From NCBI GenBank assembly GCA_039029455.1, contig JBCCGE010000035.1, forward strand, positions 1 to 32,651: a stretch of 32,651 nucleotides of DNA, in the 5' to 3' direction. The translations under genes and the position numbers were made by a program. Below the pieces are notes generated by a model. It had not been told where the DNA came from. It did no database searches and was given only the letters and a program-made list of their open reading frames with translations. Below are positions 15,649 to 23,885 of the stretch, piece by piece. The DNA is from JBCCGE01 sp039029455. Its GTDB lineage: Bacteria; Pseudomonadota; Gammaproteobacteria; Arenicellales; Poriferihabitantaceae. Positions within the stretch are counted from its first letter, which is position 1, and each line of letters begins with the position of its first letter.

Positions 15649-18600
15649 ATGCATTACCTGACCGGCTGGTTCATCCGCAATCCGGTTGCGGCCAATTTAA
15701 TGATGCTGCTGATTCTTTTTCTCGGCGTCATGACGGCGCTGACGATCCGTATCGAAGGATTCCCGCGTGTGCCGCCTGATAACGTGGTCATTACCACCGT
15801 CTACTCCGGCGCACCGGCGGCGCAGGTTGACGAACTCGTGACCCGGAAAATTGAAAAGTCTCTGGAAGGTCTCGAAGGGGTGCGTAGCGTGACCTCCCAG
15901 TCCGACAACGGCCTGTCGGTTATCTATGTGCGCAGGGCCGGCGGGCAGGACCTCAATCGGCTGCTCGACAAGGTTCGCCTCCGCGTCGAAGGCGCGACTG
16001 AATTGCCGAATCAAAGCCGACGACCGATCATTGATACCAGTGCCTTCGATTTTCCAGCTTTGTATGTCAACCTCCACGGTGACACGGACACCGTTACCCT
16101 GCAGAAACTCTCGGAACGGTTAAGAGAGTCTTTACTGGCTCAACCCGAACTTTCACGCCTGAACGTCTGGGGATTGCACGAGCGTGAGATGCGAATTGAG
16201 GTCGATCCCACTCGGTTGCAGCAATTCAACCTGACGGTATCCGATGTCATGGAGCAGATTCGCGACAGCTCACTAAATTTTCAGGCCGGCACGTTGCGGA
16301 CGACCGGCGGTAGCATATTCCTGCGCGCCGATGACAAGGCTCGTTTTGCCGGGGAGTTTGCCCGTATTCCGGTGATCTCACATGACAGCGGTACCGAGAT
16401 ACGTCTTGCGGATATCGGTCGCATTCGCGATACCTTTGAGGAAGGGGACTATCTGTTTCGATTCAATGGCTCGCCGACAACGGGTATGGAAGTGTTGGTT
16501 GGGCAAAAGGAAAACCTGTTGCGAATCTCTGAAGTGGTGCATGAGGTCGTGGACGACTTCAGTCGGCAGTTACCCGTAGGTGTTGACATCAGTATCTGGG
16601 GCGACAGCTCCAGCTATATTGCTGATCGACTGCAGCTGCTGCGTTCTAACGGCATGCAGGGACTGCTACTGGTGGTGCTGATGCTGGCGATATTTCTCAA
16701 CGTTCGACTTGCCTTCTGGGTCGCCATGGGTATTCCGGTCTCGGTGATGGGTGCGCTCGCGGTGGCCGGTTCGGACTTCGTAGGCTATTCATTAAACGAT
16801 GTCACAACATTTGGTCTGATCATTGCCCTTGGCATTTTGGTGGATGATGCGGTGGTCGTCGGTGAAAGTGTGTTTGAAGAACGCGAGCGAATTCGTGACC
16901 CGATAAAAGGTACGGAGTCAGGTGTGGCGAAAGTATCCACAGCAACGGTATTTGGAGTGCTCACCACTATTGCCGCCTTCTATCCTATGTTGCTGATCGA
17001 CAATCCACTGGGGAAGGTGTTAGCGGGCTTCTCCGGGATCGTTATTTTTGCGCTGGCGTTTTCGCTCATTGAGAGCAAATTCATATTGCCGGCCCATCTG
17101 GCCGCGCTCGATCTGCAAAGACAACATCGAAACTGGCTGGCAATGGGATGGCGGCGAATACAGTCCGTTGCGCAGGGATCGCTGACCTGGGTGCGCGACA
17201 CGCTGTATGCCCCTATGCTCAAAATGGCAATTCGTCATCGCTACGCGGTGTTTCTTTTGTTCCTCGCGGCCGGTTTGGTTGGAATGGGAATGATCTACAA
17301 GGGCAAGATTAAAACCGTTTTCTTCCCTGAAGTACCCGGACAGATAATTACTGTGAATCTCGAGATGGATGCACGAGCACCGTTCCAGTTGACGCAGAAG
17401 CACGTTGAACGAATTCAGGGTGTCGGTGAGCAGTTGAGCGAGGAATTGAGGGAGCGTGAGGGATTGTCGGAAGCCCCGTTGCGGACTTCGTTCGTGATTG
17501 TCGAGAGTCCACAATCGGCTCAAATCTATGCCGAGCTGACACCCGTCGCTGATCGTCCCGGAGTCGGAATTCTGGAAATGGTGCAGCAATGGCGGGAACG
17601 CACAGGTGCGGTCGAAGGCGCAACGGAAATAGAGTTCACCGGTTCGGAGGAGCTGGCGGGTGGCTTTCAGCTACAGTTGTTGTCCCGCGATCCGGAGCTG
17701 TTGAAACGGGCGAGTGGGGAAGTGCGCGAATTTATTGGGCAGATCGACGGCGTTTCGAATGTTCGGGATTCGCTCTCAGGGGGCCAACCGGAACTGGAGA
17801 TCCGGATAAAACCCGAAGCCCGTAGTCTCGGTTTTTCTGCCGCGTCTCTGGCGACACAGATCGGATATGCCTTCGGTGGCGGAGAAGTACAGAAGGTGCA
17901 GCGTGATAGCAGTGAAGTTCGTGTTCTGGTCCGAAATACTGGCGCTGCGCGGGACACGATCGACGACTTGCTGCAGTCGCGACTGCGAAGCGAAAAGGGT
18001 GACTGGATTCCATTTCTCTCTGTGGCTGAGGTTACAGGGGGTTACGTCACGGGAACCCTGCATCGAAAGAACGGCCGGCGGGTGAACACGGTTGCTGCGG
18101 CTATCAATCGAGACAGGGTGGCGCCGGAAGAGATCAGTCAGGCGGTGTTTGAACAGCTGGTGCCTGAATTGAAACAGAAATATCCCAGCGTGAAAGTCGC
18201 GGCAGCCGGGGAGCTGGCGGAAATGGGAGAGATTCGTGGCGGCATGGTCAAGGCACTGCTGCTCGCTGCGGTACTGATCTATGTGCTGATGGCAGTACCG
18301 CTCAAATCGTGCTGGCAACCCTTTGTGATTCTCGCCATTGTGCCGTTCGGATTTATTGGTGCTGCCGCCGGTCATTTGATCATGGACGTTTCCCTGTCCC
18401 TGTTGTCGTTTTTTGGCATGTTGGCGCTGACCGGTGTGGTCATCAACGACAGTCTGGTGCTGATCACTCGCTACAATCAGGCGCGTGAAACCGGAGAAAG
18501 CGTCGACCAGGCATTGCAGATTGCCGGCGTTGGAAGATTCCGCGCCATTTTTCTGACAACAGCAACGACAGTGATCGGGCTTACGCCACTACTGCTGGAA

Positions 18601-18729
18601 ACATCTGAACAGGCTCAATACCTGATTCCCGCCGCGGTGTCACTTGCATTCGGCGAGCTGTTTGCCACTGCGCTAATGCTGGTGCTGGTGCCGGTTTTGA
18701 TTGCAATGGTTGAAGATGTAAAGCACTGA
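15649..18729 (+). CDS. RND-family efflux transporter (AcrB-like)
   Basis: This is a proton-driven exporter of the hydrophobe/amphiphile type, 1026 residues, the usual length. The N-terminus WFIRNPVAANLMMLLILFLG is the first transmembrane helix. The first periplasmic porter loop begins IEGFPRVPPDNVVITTVYSGA, and TM4 carries the proton-relay pair Asp399-Asp400 in LGILVDDAVVVGESVFEE. A second repeat mirrors the first, with a transmembrane segment near 540 and the last helices GVVINDSLVLITRYNQAR and LTTATTVIGLTPLLLE. Substrates cannot be read from sequence. It is the last gene of the divergent efflux operon. No TolC-like outer-membrane factor is encoded, so it presumably uses one from elsewhere. 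Confidence 0.95.
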   Translation: MHYLTGWFIRNPVAANLMMLLILFLGVMTALTIRIEGFPRVPPDNVVITTVYSGAPAAQVDELVTRKIEKSLEGLEGVRSVTSQSDNGLSVIYVRRAGGQDLNRLLDKVRLRVEGATELPNQSRRPIIDTSAFDFPALYVNLHGDTDTVTLQKLSERLRESLLAQPELSRLNVWGLHEREMRIEVDPTRLQQFNLTVSDVMEQIRDSSLNFQAGTLRTTGGSIFLRADDKARFAGEFARIPVISHDSGTEIRLADIGRIRDTFEEGDYLFRFNGSPTTGMEVLVGQKENLLRISEVVHEVVDDFSRQLPVGVDISIWGDSSSYIADRLQLLRSNGMQGLLLVVLMLAIFLNVRLAFWVAMGIPVSVMGALAVAGSDFVGYSLNDVTTFGLIIALGILVDDAVVVGESVFEERERIRDPIKGTESGVAKVSTATVFGVLTTIAAFYPMLLIDNPLGKVLAGFSGIVIFALAFSLIESKFILPAHLAALDLQRQHRNWLAMGWRRIQSVAQGSLTWVRDTLYAPMLKMAIRHRYAVFLLFLAAGLVGMGMIYKGKIKTVFFPEVPGQIITVNLEMDARAPFQLTQKHVERIQGVGEQLSEELREREGLSEAPLRTSFVIVESPQSAQIYAELTPVADRPGVGILEMVQQWRERTGAVEGATEIEFTGSEELAGGFQLQLLSRDPELLKRASGEVREFIGQIDGVSNVRDSLSGGQPELEIRIKPEARSLGFSAASLATQIGYAFGGGEVQKVQRDSSEVRVLVRNTGAARDTIDDLLQSRLRSEKGDWIPFLSVAEVTGGYVTGTLHRKNGRRVNTVAAAINRDRVAPEEISQAVFEQLVPELKQKYPSVKVAAAGELAEMGEIRGGMVKALLLAAVLIYVLMAVPLKSCWQPFVILAIVPFGFIGAAAGHLIMDVSLSLLSFFGMLALTGVVINDSLVLITRYNQARETGESVDQALQIAGVGRFRAIFLTTATTVIGLTPLLLETSEQAQYLIPAAVSLAFGELFATALMLVLVPVLIAMVEDVKH

Positions 18730-18809
18730 TCAATTGACCAATCGAAGGTATAAAAAGAGAGCTATCCAAATTTCGCGCATTCATCCGACACGACAACAGA
18801 AAATTGTGT

Positions 18810-18853
18810 CCTGACGGTTTTTATAAAAACTCGGATCTTTTCAAACCGTCAGG
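18810..18853. terminator. Perfect 11-bp inverted repeat between converging genes
   Basis: CCTGACGGTTT (18810-18820) and AAACCGTCAGG (18843-18853) are exact complements with a 22-base loop. The right arm contains the TGA of the minus-strand gene. A long loop and no clear T-run mean it is not a textbook Rho-independent terminator. It may still serve both converging transcripts, or be a protein site. Confidence 0.45.
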
Positions 18854-19532
18854 CGACATGAACACAAGTTCCGTCGTAAGTTCTCAATATGTAGTTGGCC
18901 TGAATTCTAACGATAGCGCGGTATACTCGATATAGCTTGGTGTGCCAACTCTTCATGACGAGCTCAGGCACCACAACATCAACTTTTTTTTGATAGCCGA
19001 GGTTGTTGCCGTTGGTATCTACAAGTTTTTCCGGTGGTACATTCTGACCAGTCATTCCAGGTACCGTACCCTTATCTCTTGCCACCCGATAGGTTACTTC
19101 TAGATCGAACACTCCTCTTCCTTTCGCTGCTTTTTTTGGGTCCTTTCCATCCGGTAGACACATACATTCATCGTTACAAAATTTGTATTTGTTGATCACA
19201 TAAGGCTTTGAGCGGTTGTCCCATATGGCGTCAAGAACGATGTCCTCCATTGGTTTGAATTTATTAAAATCTTTGTCAAGCAAATTTACATCTTCTTCCG
19301 TGCCGGGAACTATGTCGCGCCCTTGAATTCGGTCATTGGCATCGAATTTTGGCTGCCGTTTTGGTCTGTATTGCGGTATTAAAGTTAGCGCTTGACGTAC
19401 CGATATTATTCTCGGTCCGGGTTTTCTCGGACGCTTCAACAGAATTAAGACTTCATGTTCGCAACGATCTCCGCAGTCCACAGGATTGATGAACTCGTTA
19501 GAAATAGCTCTTTGTCTGGTTTCTCTTCCCAT
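18849..19532 (-). CDS. Hypothetical protein with clustered cysteines
   Basis: The protein has 227 residues and I do not recognise it. It has no signal peptide or transmembrane segment, so it is probably cytoplasmic, or exported by a route not visible here. It is basic and Pro-rich at about 33-62. Six cysteines are arranged as C20-x3-C24, then C119-x3-C123-x-C125, and a lone C223, which could bind a metal. Other visible pieces are KFKPMEDIVLDAIWDNRSKP and a C-terminal beta/alpha segment ending ILRTYDGTCVHVA. GGAG lies 6 bases before the ATG, a strong ribosome site that supports it being a real gene. It converges on the RND operon. Confidence 0.7.
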   Translation of the reverse strand: MGRETRQRAISNEFINPVDCGDRCEHEVLILLKRPRKPGPRIISVRQALTLIPQYRPKRQPKFDANDRIQGRDIVPGTEEDVNLLDKDFNKFKPMEDIVLDAIWDNRSKPYVINKYKFCNDECMCLPDGKDPKKAAKGRGVFDLEVTYRVARDKGTVPGMTGQNVPPEKLVDTNGNNLGYQKKVDVVVPELVMKSWHTKLYRVYRAIVRIQANYILRTYDGTCVHVA

Positions 19533-19607
19533 GATTCGCTCCGCTGAGTTATGAGTAAATTCTGTTTACTATACGTCAAATTCATCTGCACAGGCTATGG
19601 TGTCAGT

Positions 19608-19663
19608 AAACCGGGGCAGTGATATTTGAAGGGACAATAACTAAAGTAAAAATGATCTGTCCC
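19608..19663. repeat. Degenerate inverted pair of the dispersed CTGTCCC repeat
   Basis: AAACCGGGGCAGTGATATTT (19608-19627) and, in the opposite sense, AATGATCTGTCCC (19651-19663) resemble the two arms of the repeat at 32221-32279. An inner GGGACA/TGTCCC pair (19631-19636, 19658-19663) can also fold. It sits between the unknown protein and the cupin gene. Confidence 0.55.
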
Positions 19664-19757
19664 TACTAATTCAATCCTCAAGTAGTACATAGCAACACCC
19701 GAGTCACAGACTAAGGTTTACTGATATATTTCTGGTCTGAAACAAAGAGCCGCAGCC

Positions 19758-20174
19758 ATGAAAAACAGAATTGCTTCGATCGCGATCGCCTTTGTTGCCG
19801 GGATCGTTTTAACGACATTCCTGACTGGAAACGTCACCGTTGCCGCTAACAGCAAACCCGCCAACGTTGAAAATCTATTTAGATCTGAACTGACTGCTGC
19901 CAGCGATATAGAGGTGATCATCAGCGTTATAGATATTGGCCCGCATACTGAGTTTCCAAAACACTATCATCCTGGCGAAGAATTCGTTTACCTCCTCGAA
20001 GGCTCGGCCACAACCTGGTTCCAGGACGCTGATAATGTTGACGTGAAGAAAGGCGACTTTTTACACATTCCGTTTAAGGCTGTGCACACGGCCATCACAA
20101 AAGACACTTCCGCCAGGGCGCTTATCTTCCGGGTGCATAAAAAGGGCGAACCTGAAGTGATTCCAGTCGAATAA
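19758..20174 (+). CDS. Exported single-domain cupin
   Basis: The 138-residue protein has an N-terminal hydrophobic segment (SIAIAFVAGIVLTTFLTGNV) that acts as a signal peptide or anchor. One cupin barrel follows. Metal ligands are in place: His69 and His71 in PKHYHPGEE, Glu75, and His110 in FKAVHTA. The GD turn (KKGDFLHIPF) is also typical. Small periplasmic cupins have varied roles, including binding and dioxygenase activity, and nothing here narrows the choice. It lies 119 bp before the MOSC-like gene on the same strand, possibly co-transcribed. Confidence 0.88.
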   Translation: MKNRIASIAIAFVAGIVLTTFLTGNVTVAANSKPANVENLFRSELTAASDIEVIISVIDIGPHTEFPKHYHPGEEFVYLLEGSATTWFQDADNVDVKKGDFLHIPFKAVHTAITKDTSARALIFRVHKKGEPEVIPVE

Positions 20175-20293
20175 AGTCGAGATTTTGTATGCTCGCCAGG
20201 AGCCGAGACTGCCCTTACTATCTAAAGCCTGGAACCAGTATTTGATCCGTTGAATACCCGATCACTAGCAGTCTGACCTTCTATTCCAAAGTT

Positions 20294-20983
20294 ATGCATA
20301 TTTACAGAAATCTGGACCAGTATCTGAGCTTTCAAAAACAGAGACAACAAGAAATTGTTGATGCTGAATTCCCTGAGAGTGCGTACATATCCAAGGTGCT
20401 CGCTCCTTCAGGATTGTCCGAGGAAAAAGACGGCGAGACGTATCTGATCAACCATGAAGCGGAGTCTCTTGAAATAGACCGGACCGGTATTGTTGATGAC
20501 CGGCATAACTGCGCCTATCGGGAGATGAACAGCCGGGAAAAGGAGATTTTCCCAAGACGAGCGCTGATCCGGCAGCACAGACATCTGGTCGCGATATCTC
20601 AGTATGACTGTGATGTGATATCGGAGCGGGTCGGGAAAGAGATTGATCCAGCGTTAATGGGCGTAAACCTGGTAATCGACAGGGAAGATGGAAAGGATTT
20701 TTCCTTGTCAGCGATTCCGTTTGGAACCTATATTGCTATCGGCGGCGAACCGAGAAAACAACTCATCACTCTTCAGCATCATGTGACGCAGGAAGGATGT
20801 GCGGTTACAGGCGGGGCAGTTGCTGAAACATTTGGCAGTGAAGACCTAAGACAAGAGTTTGTGAAAGCATCGAGGAAAAATCGCGGGATCATTTTGGGTA
20901 TTGAACACATCGAAGGGGACACGCAGACGCTGAAGGCCGGGCAGGAGGTTCACTTTTTGTTTCCCATGGGGTTCACTGCGTAA
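20294..20983 (+). CDS. MOSC-domain-like protein
   Basis: The 229-residue product resembles stand-alone MOSC domain proteins, the fold shared with the C-terminal part of molybdenum-cofactor sulfurases and with the YiiM/YuaD group. The suggestive features, in order, are an early strand (ESAYISKVLAPSG), GIVDDRHNCAYREM, the block LVAISQYDCDVISERVGKEI, and IDPALMGVNLVIDRED. The last corresponds to the usual I-pE-xGaNL-I pattern. Cys169 in QEGCAVTGGAV is a candidate for the conserved cysteine, followed by KASRKNRGIILGIEH and a C-terminal GQEVHF strand. The match is by motif order rather than length of identity, so the family is likely but the function is unassigned. Confidence 0.7.
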   Translation: MHIYRNLDQYLSFQKQRQQEIVDAEFPESAYISKVLAPSGLSEEKDGETYLINHEAESLEIDRTGIVDDRHNCAYREMNSREKEIFPRRALIRQHRHLVAISQYDCDVISERVGKEIDPALMGVNLVIDREDGKDFSLSAIPFGTYIAIGGEPRKQLITLQHHVTQEGCAVTGGAVAETFGSEDLRQEFVKASRKNRGIILGIEHIEGDTQTLKAGQEVHFLFPMGFTA

Positions 20984-21095
20984 CAGGGTGAAGGCTTTTA
21001 CAGAATTCAATTCACTTGCCTGTCTGATACGACTGTTCGCCTCTTGTCTTGATAACTAAGGATCAAATGGATTGATTCCAGTTTCCCCACAATAA

Positions 21096-21116
21096 TGGGC
21101 TGGCAATGCCAGCCCA
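21096..21116. terminator. Hairpin between converging genes
   Basis: TGGGCTGGC (21096-21104) pairs perfectly with GCCAGCCCA (21108-21116) over a 3-base loop. It lies between the stop of the MOSC-like gene and the stop of the converging exported-protein gene. A T-run is missing on both sides, so termination is likely but not certain. Confidence 0.55.
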
Positions 21117-21155
21117 CATATCAACTAACCCCGATCAAACACAGAACCCGGATTT

Positions 21156-21710
21156 TTAACTGTCAGTGTCCGCATCGGTATAGGTATAAGTCTCGCTTGA
21201 CTCCACCGATTGTGCATGTGCTGTGCGAATCAATGAAAACGAATTTCTTGAAGCGGTTGCCGGTCCGGACGCTCTGACTCGCACTTTAAAGTTGCCTGGA
21301 ACCCAAAAAATAGTCTCTGTGCTTGCTGAAAAGCTAGAACCATTAACGGTTCCACCACTTCGGAGTATGCTTCCAGCAGCGAATTGCGTGCTGGAATTCG
21401 GGCCCTCTACGACGTACGACATGGAGGTAAATTGAGGGAAATTTGAGAAGTCAAAACTAAGGTCAAGTGGACCGGATGGACCGTTTGCCTTACTGGAAAG
21501 ATTGGTAATCGAGTTTGCACCCCCGCCAGTCGGTGCTGTGGGAGACGTGGCAGCATGCCCGGGAAGCACAACACCTTTGACTACTGGCTTTACCCACTCA
21601 CTTGAAGTCGTATTTGCCAGCGTTACTGTCCCGCCAACAGCAAATATTCCCTTCACCAGATTTCGCCGACTTTTCGTATTTTCGGATTGTTCTGTATCTT
21701 TTACTTTCAT
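21156..21710 (-). CDS. Small exported protein with Tat-like leader and WxKPVV motif
   Basis: The 184-residue protein begins with a leader carrying SRRNLVK at 14-20, close to the Tat consensus S-R-R-x-F-L-K. A short, weakly hydrophobic GIFAVGGTVTLA follows, then EWVKPVVKGVVLPGHAATSP (38-57). From memory this W-x-KPVV-x2-V-x-LP-x-HA element marks a widespread family of uncharacterised exported proteins. The mature part is Ser/Gly/Thr-rich with a beta-like domain (LDLSFDFSNFPQFTSMSYVVEG; then TETIFWVPGNFKVRVRASGP). It ends after AHAQSVESSETYTYTDADTDS, a low-complexity acidic tail. It lies 114 bp downstream of the kinase-TPR gene on the same strand and shares an upstream motif with it. The function is unknown; it may be an export partner or target of that kinase. 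Confidence 0.8.
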   Translation of the reverse strand: MKVKDTEQSENTKSRRNLVKGIFAVGGTVTLANTTSSEWVKPVVKGVVLPGHAATSPTAPTGGGANSITNLSSKANGPSGPLDLSFDFSNFPQFTSMSYVVEGPNSSTQFAAGSILRSGGTVNGSSFSASTETIFWVPGNFKVRVRASGPATASRNSFSLIRTAHAQSVESSETYTYTDADTDS

Positions 21711-21795
21711 CGATTTACGTTCTCACTGTATGTTATTCGGATATAAATTTGCGTTAACTGCAAATCCGATCCGATACTATTGGTCCAAAAGATTC

Positions 21796-21812
21796 GTGTC
21801 GTCATACAAATG
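21796..21812. promoter_or_regulatory. Shared upstream motif, exported-protein copy
   Basis: GTGTCGTCATACAAATG lies 86 bp upstream of the exported-protein start codon. The same motif with one difference (G for A) lies 94 bp upstream of the kinase gene, at 23817-23833. Similar position relative to both start codons argues for a common regulator site. Confidence 0.5.
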
Positions 21813-21824
21813 GACTAGGCCGCA

Positions 21825-23723
21825 CTAGAATTCACGTCGACTGTCATCTTCAAAATCAGGACCAAAACCTGTTCGTAGTGCCTTTAAAAGCTCGTCATAG
21901 TCGCTTTTTTCAGCATAGCTTTGAGCTTTTTCTCTCAGATCCTCACCCAATAAAGTCTCATTTGCTTTTTCGTTGGCTAAGTTGAGTATTCGATCTGTCA
22001 CCACCTCGACCACAGGGAGGTTGCCGCGATCAAAATGATATTGTGCAAAATCCACTAACTCTCGATATCGTAATTTTTCAGAACCGCCCAGAAGAAATTC
22101 GGCGCCCCAGTCATCCAAAGTCTTTTGCAAATCAGTCAGACTGCCGTCGTTAGCATGGCAATATGCTAAAACAAGTGAGCCGCTAGACGCTTCTCCATGC
22201 AGATCGTACATCTTTGCCAGCTCGATTGACTGCGCCGCATAATGGATACACGCGTGCTTGTTTTTTAGTTGAAGATGGCTGCGGGCAAGGTTTAGCAGCG
22301 AATCAATTTGTCCGGATATGTCACCATTATGTTCAGCAACTTTAATATCCTCCTCAAAAAACTCAAAAGCTAGCTCTGTATTTCCGGTCAACAACATAAT
22401 ACTGCCAAGATTGGAGAGCATATTGCTGATAGCGACTTCGTCCCTAATTTCCTGTGAAAGAGTCAGCCCTCTCAAAAAAATATGATATGCGTTTTCGTAT
22501 TGATTCAGTTGCAGATACACATTACCCAGTCTGGTGATTAACGAAACACGGGCAGTATCTGTGCAAAGGGGGTTATCAACCGCCTGTACAAGCATATCCA
22601 GACCAGGACTCAGCGAATTCGTCTGAGTGTTTATATATCCGAGGTTGCCAGTAACTTCTATAAGCTGTTTTTCACTCAGGCGGTCATGAAAGTCTTCAAG
22701 AAGATTGTCAAAGCAGGTTCTCGCCTCCTGCATATAGCCAAGATCGATATAACTATTACCGATTCCAATCAACGATCCTACCTTGTGATCATCGCCAGAT
22801 AAAAAAGAACGCGCGCCAGCTTCACTCACTGTAATTTCCGCAGGTAACCCAAGATCATCCGCCATTTCACACTTAATCGTATGCCAATCAGAATATCGAT
22901 TATCCGGTGAGAAGGAGATGCATTTTCTGATGATTTTTTTCAGTGTTGCAGAAATCTCATCCGGTACGAGATCATTCAGACCATCGAGATGCCGCGCACG
23001 ATACATGGCTTTCTTGGCTTCTTTTGGATCAACGTTGTCATCACTGTCGAAAGTCCTTCTTGTAGCAGTTTTACCCTTGAGTAACGTCAGTAAAGTGCAG
23101 CCAAGTGCATAGATGTCAGTCTTAACGTTGGCCGTTGAGGTTCCCTGCCATAGTTCAGGTGCTAGATAGGCAAATGTTCCACGCAGTCGACGAGACTTTG
23201 AAACTGGTTTTTCATGTACTCCAGTCGCAATTCCAAAATCAGATAACTTCGCCGCTCCATTTTTTGCGATAAGGATGTTTCCGGGCTTGATATCCCGATG
23301 AACGAAGTCGGGATATATATCTGTAATTGCGTCCATAGCGGATGCTAGCTCGTATCCTATGGACTGCACCTGATTAGCGGATAACCCCGCATTGCGATAC
23401 GCGATGCCTGATGCACTGGAGCATTCCTCTCCAGGTGGGGGTTCTATCGCCTCAAATACGAGACAACCGTCACCAAAGCGGTCTTGCTCAAATCGAAGTG
23501 TCGATACAATGTGAGGATGCCGGGGTAAGTTAATACAGGTTTGTGCTTCTCGTAAGAATTCTTTCCGTGCGGAACGGCTCGAGGCATAAGCTTGCTTGAA
23601 TGTTTTCAGACCTACTCGCGATTGGGTTTTATGGTCATAACAAATAGATACAACACCCATGCCGCCACCAAGTGTGCGAATTGGTTCATATCTCTCGTTT
23701 ATCAGTTCTTCTTTAGGAGCCAC
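21825..23723 (-). CDS. Ser/Thr protein kinase with C-terminal TPR repeats
   Basis: The 632-residue Hanks-type kinase is probably active. It has the glycine loop LGGGMGVV (about 18-25), ATP-anchoring Lys40 in VGLKTF, and the αC glutamate region REAQ. The catalytic HRDIKPGN (His142-Asp144), DFG (162-164) and APE (188-190) are intact. The kinase domain ends near 300. From about 310 to 600 come TPR-like helix pairs, such as GNSYIDLGYMQEARTCFDNLL, GNVYLQLNQYENAYHIFLRGL and LARSHLQLKNKHACIHYAAQS. There is no transmembrane helix, so it is cytoplasmic, unlike many bacterial kinases with extracellular sensors. It starts at a GTG with GGAAG 7 bases upstream. The TPR part probably recruits partners; the adjacent Tat-leader protein and LuxR regulator are candidates. 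Confidence 0.95.
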   Translation of the reverse strand: MAPKEELINERYEPIRTLGGGMGVVSICYDHKTQSRVGLKTFKQAYASSRSARKEFLREAQTCINLPRHPHIVSTLRFEQDRFGDGCLVFEAIEPPPGEECSSASGIAYRNAGLSANQVQSIGYELASAMDAITDIYPDFVHRDIKPGNILIAKNGAAKLSDFGIATGVHEKPVSKSRRLRGTFAYLAPELWQGTSTANVKTDIYALGCTLLTLLKGKTATRRTFDSDDNVDPKEAKKAMYRARHLDGLNDLVPDEISATLKKIIRKCISFSPDNRYSDWHTIKCEMADDLGLPAEITVSEAGARSFLSGDDHKVGSLIGIGNSYIDLGYMQEARTCFDNLLEDFHDRLSEKQLIEVTGNLGYINTQTNSLSPGLDMLVQAVDNPLCTDTARVSLITRLGNVYLQLNQYENAYHIFLRGLTLSQEIRDEVAISNMLSNLGSIMLLTGNTELAFEFFEEDIKVAEHNGDISGQIDSLLNLARSHLQLKNKHACIHYAAQSIELAKMYDLHGEASSGSLVLAYCHANDGSLTDLQKTLDDWGAEFLLGGSEKLRYRELVDFAQYHFDRGNLPVVEVVTDRILNLANEKANETLLGEDLREKAQSYAEKSDYDELLKALRTGFGPDFEDDSRREF

Positions 23724-23816
23724 GCTAATCTTCCGACAGCCATGGAAACGCCCTTTATTCGAATACCAACGATCTGGTGGGCAGGAAAGGGCAAAGACTA
23801 AAACCGAGCCGGAACT

Positions 23817-23838
23817 GTGTCGTCATGCAAATGCATGA
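23817..23838. promoter_or_regulatory. Shared upstream motif, kinase copy, with 7-bp palindrome
   Basis: GTGTCGTCATGCAAATG (23817-23833) matches the copy upstream of the exported-protein gene at 16 of 17 positions. It runs into TCATGCA-AA-TGCATGA (23823-23838... the inner base pairs of which are exact), a symmetric site of the kind bound by dimeric helix-turn-helix regulators. It lies 94 bp upstream of the kinase start. Confidence 0.5.
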
Positions 23839-23885
23839 GAAAGGTGACGATTTCAAACCCCGTTAATGCTCAATCGAATTGCATC

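Noticed and set aside
17776..18375. 199-codon minus-strand frame, and a 189-codon one at 17020-17589
   Set aside because: Both are antisense to the RND transporter, where codon bias keeps the opposite frame open; their residues are His/Arg-rich and unlike a folded protein.
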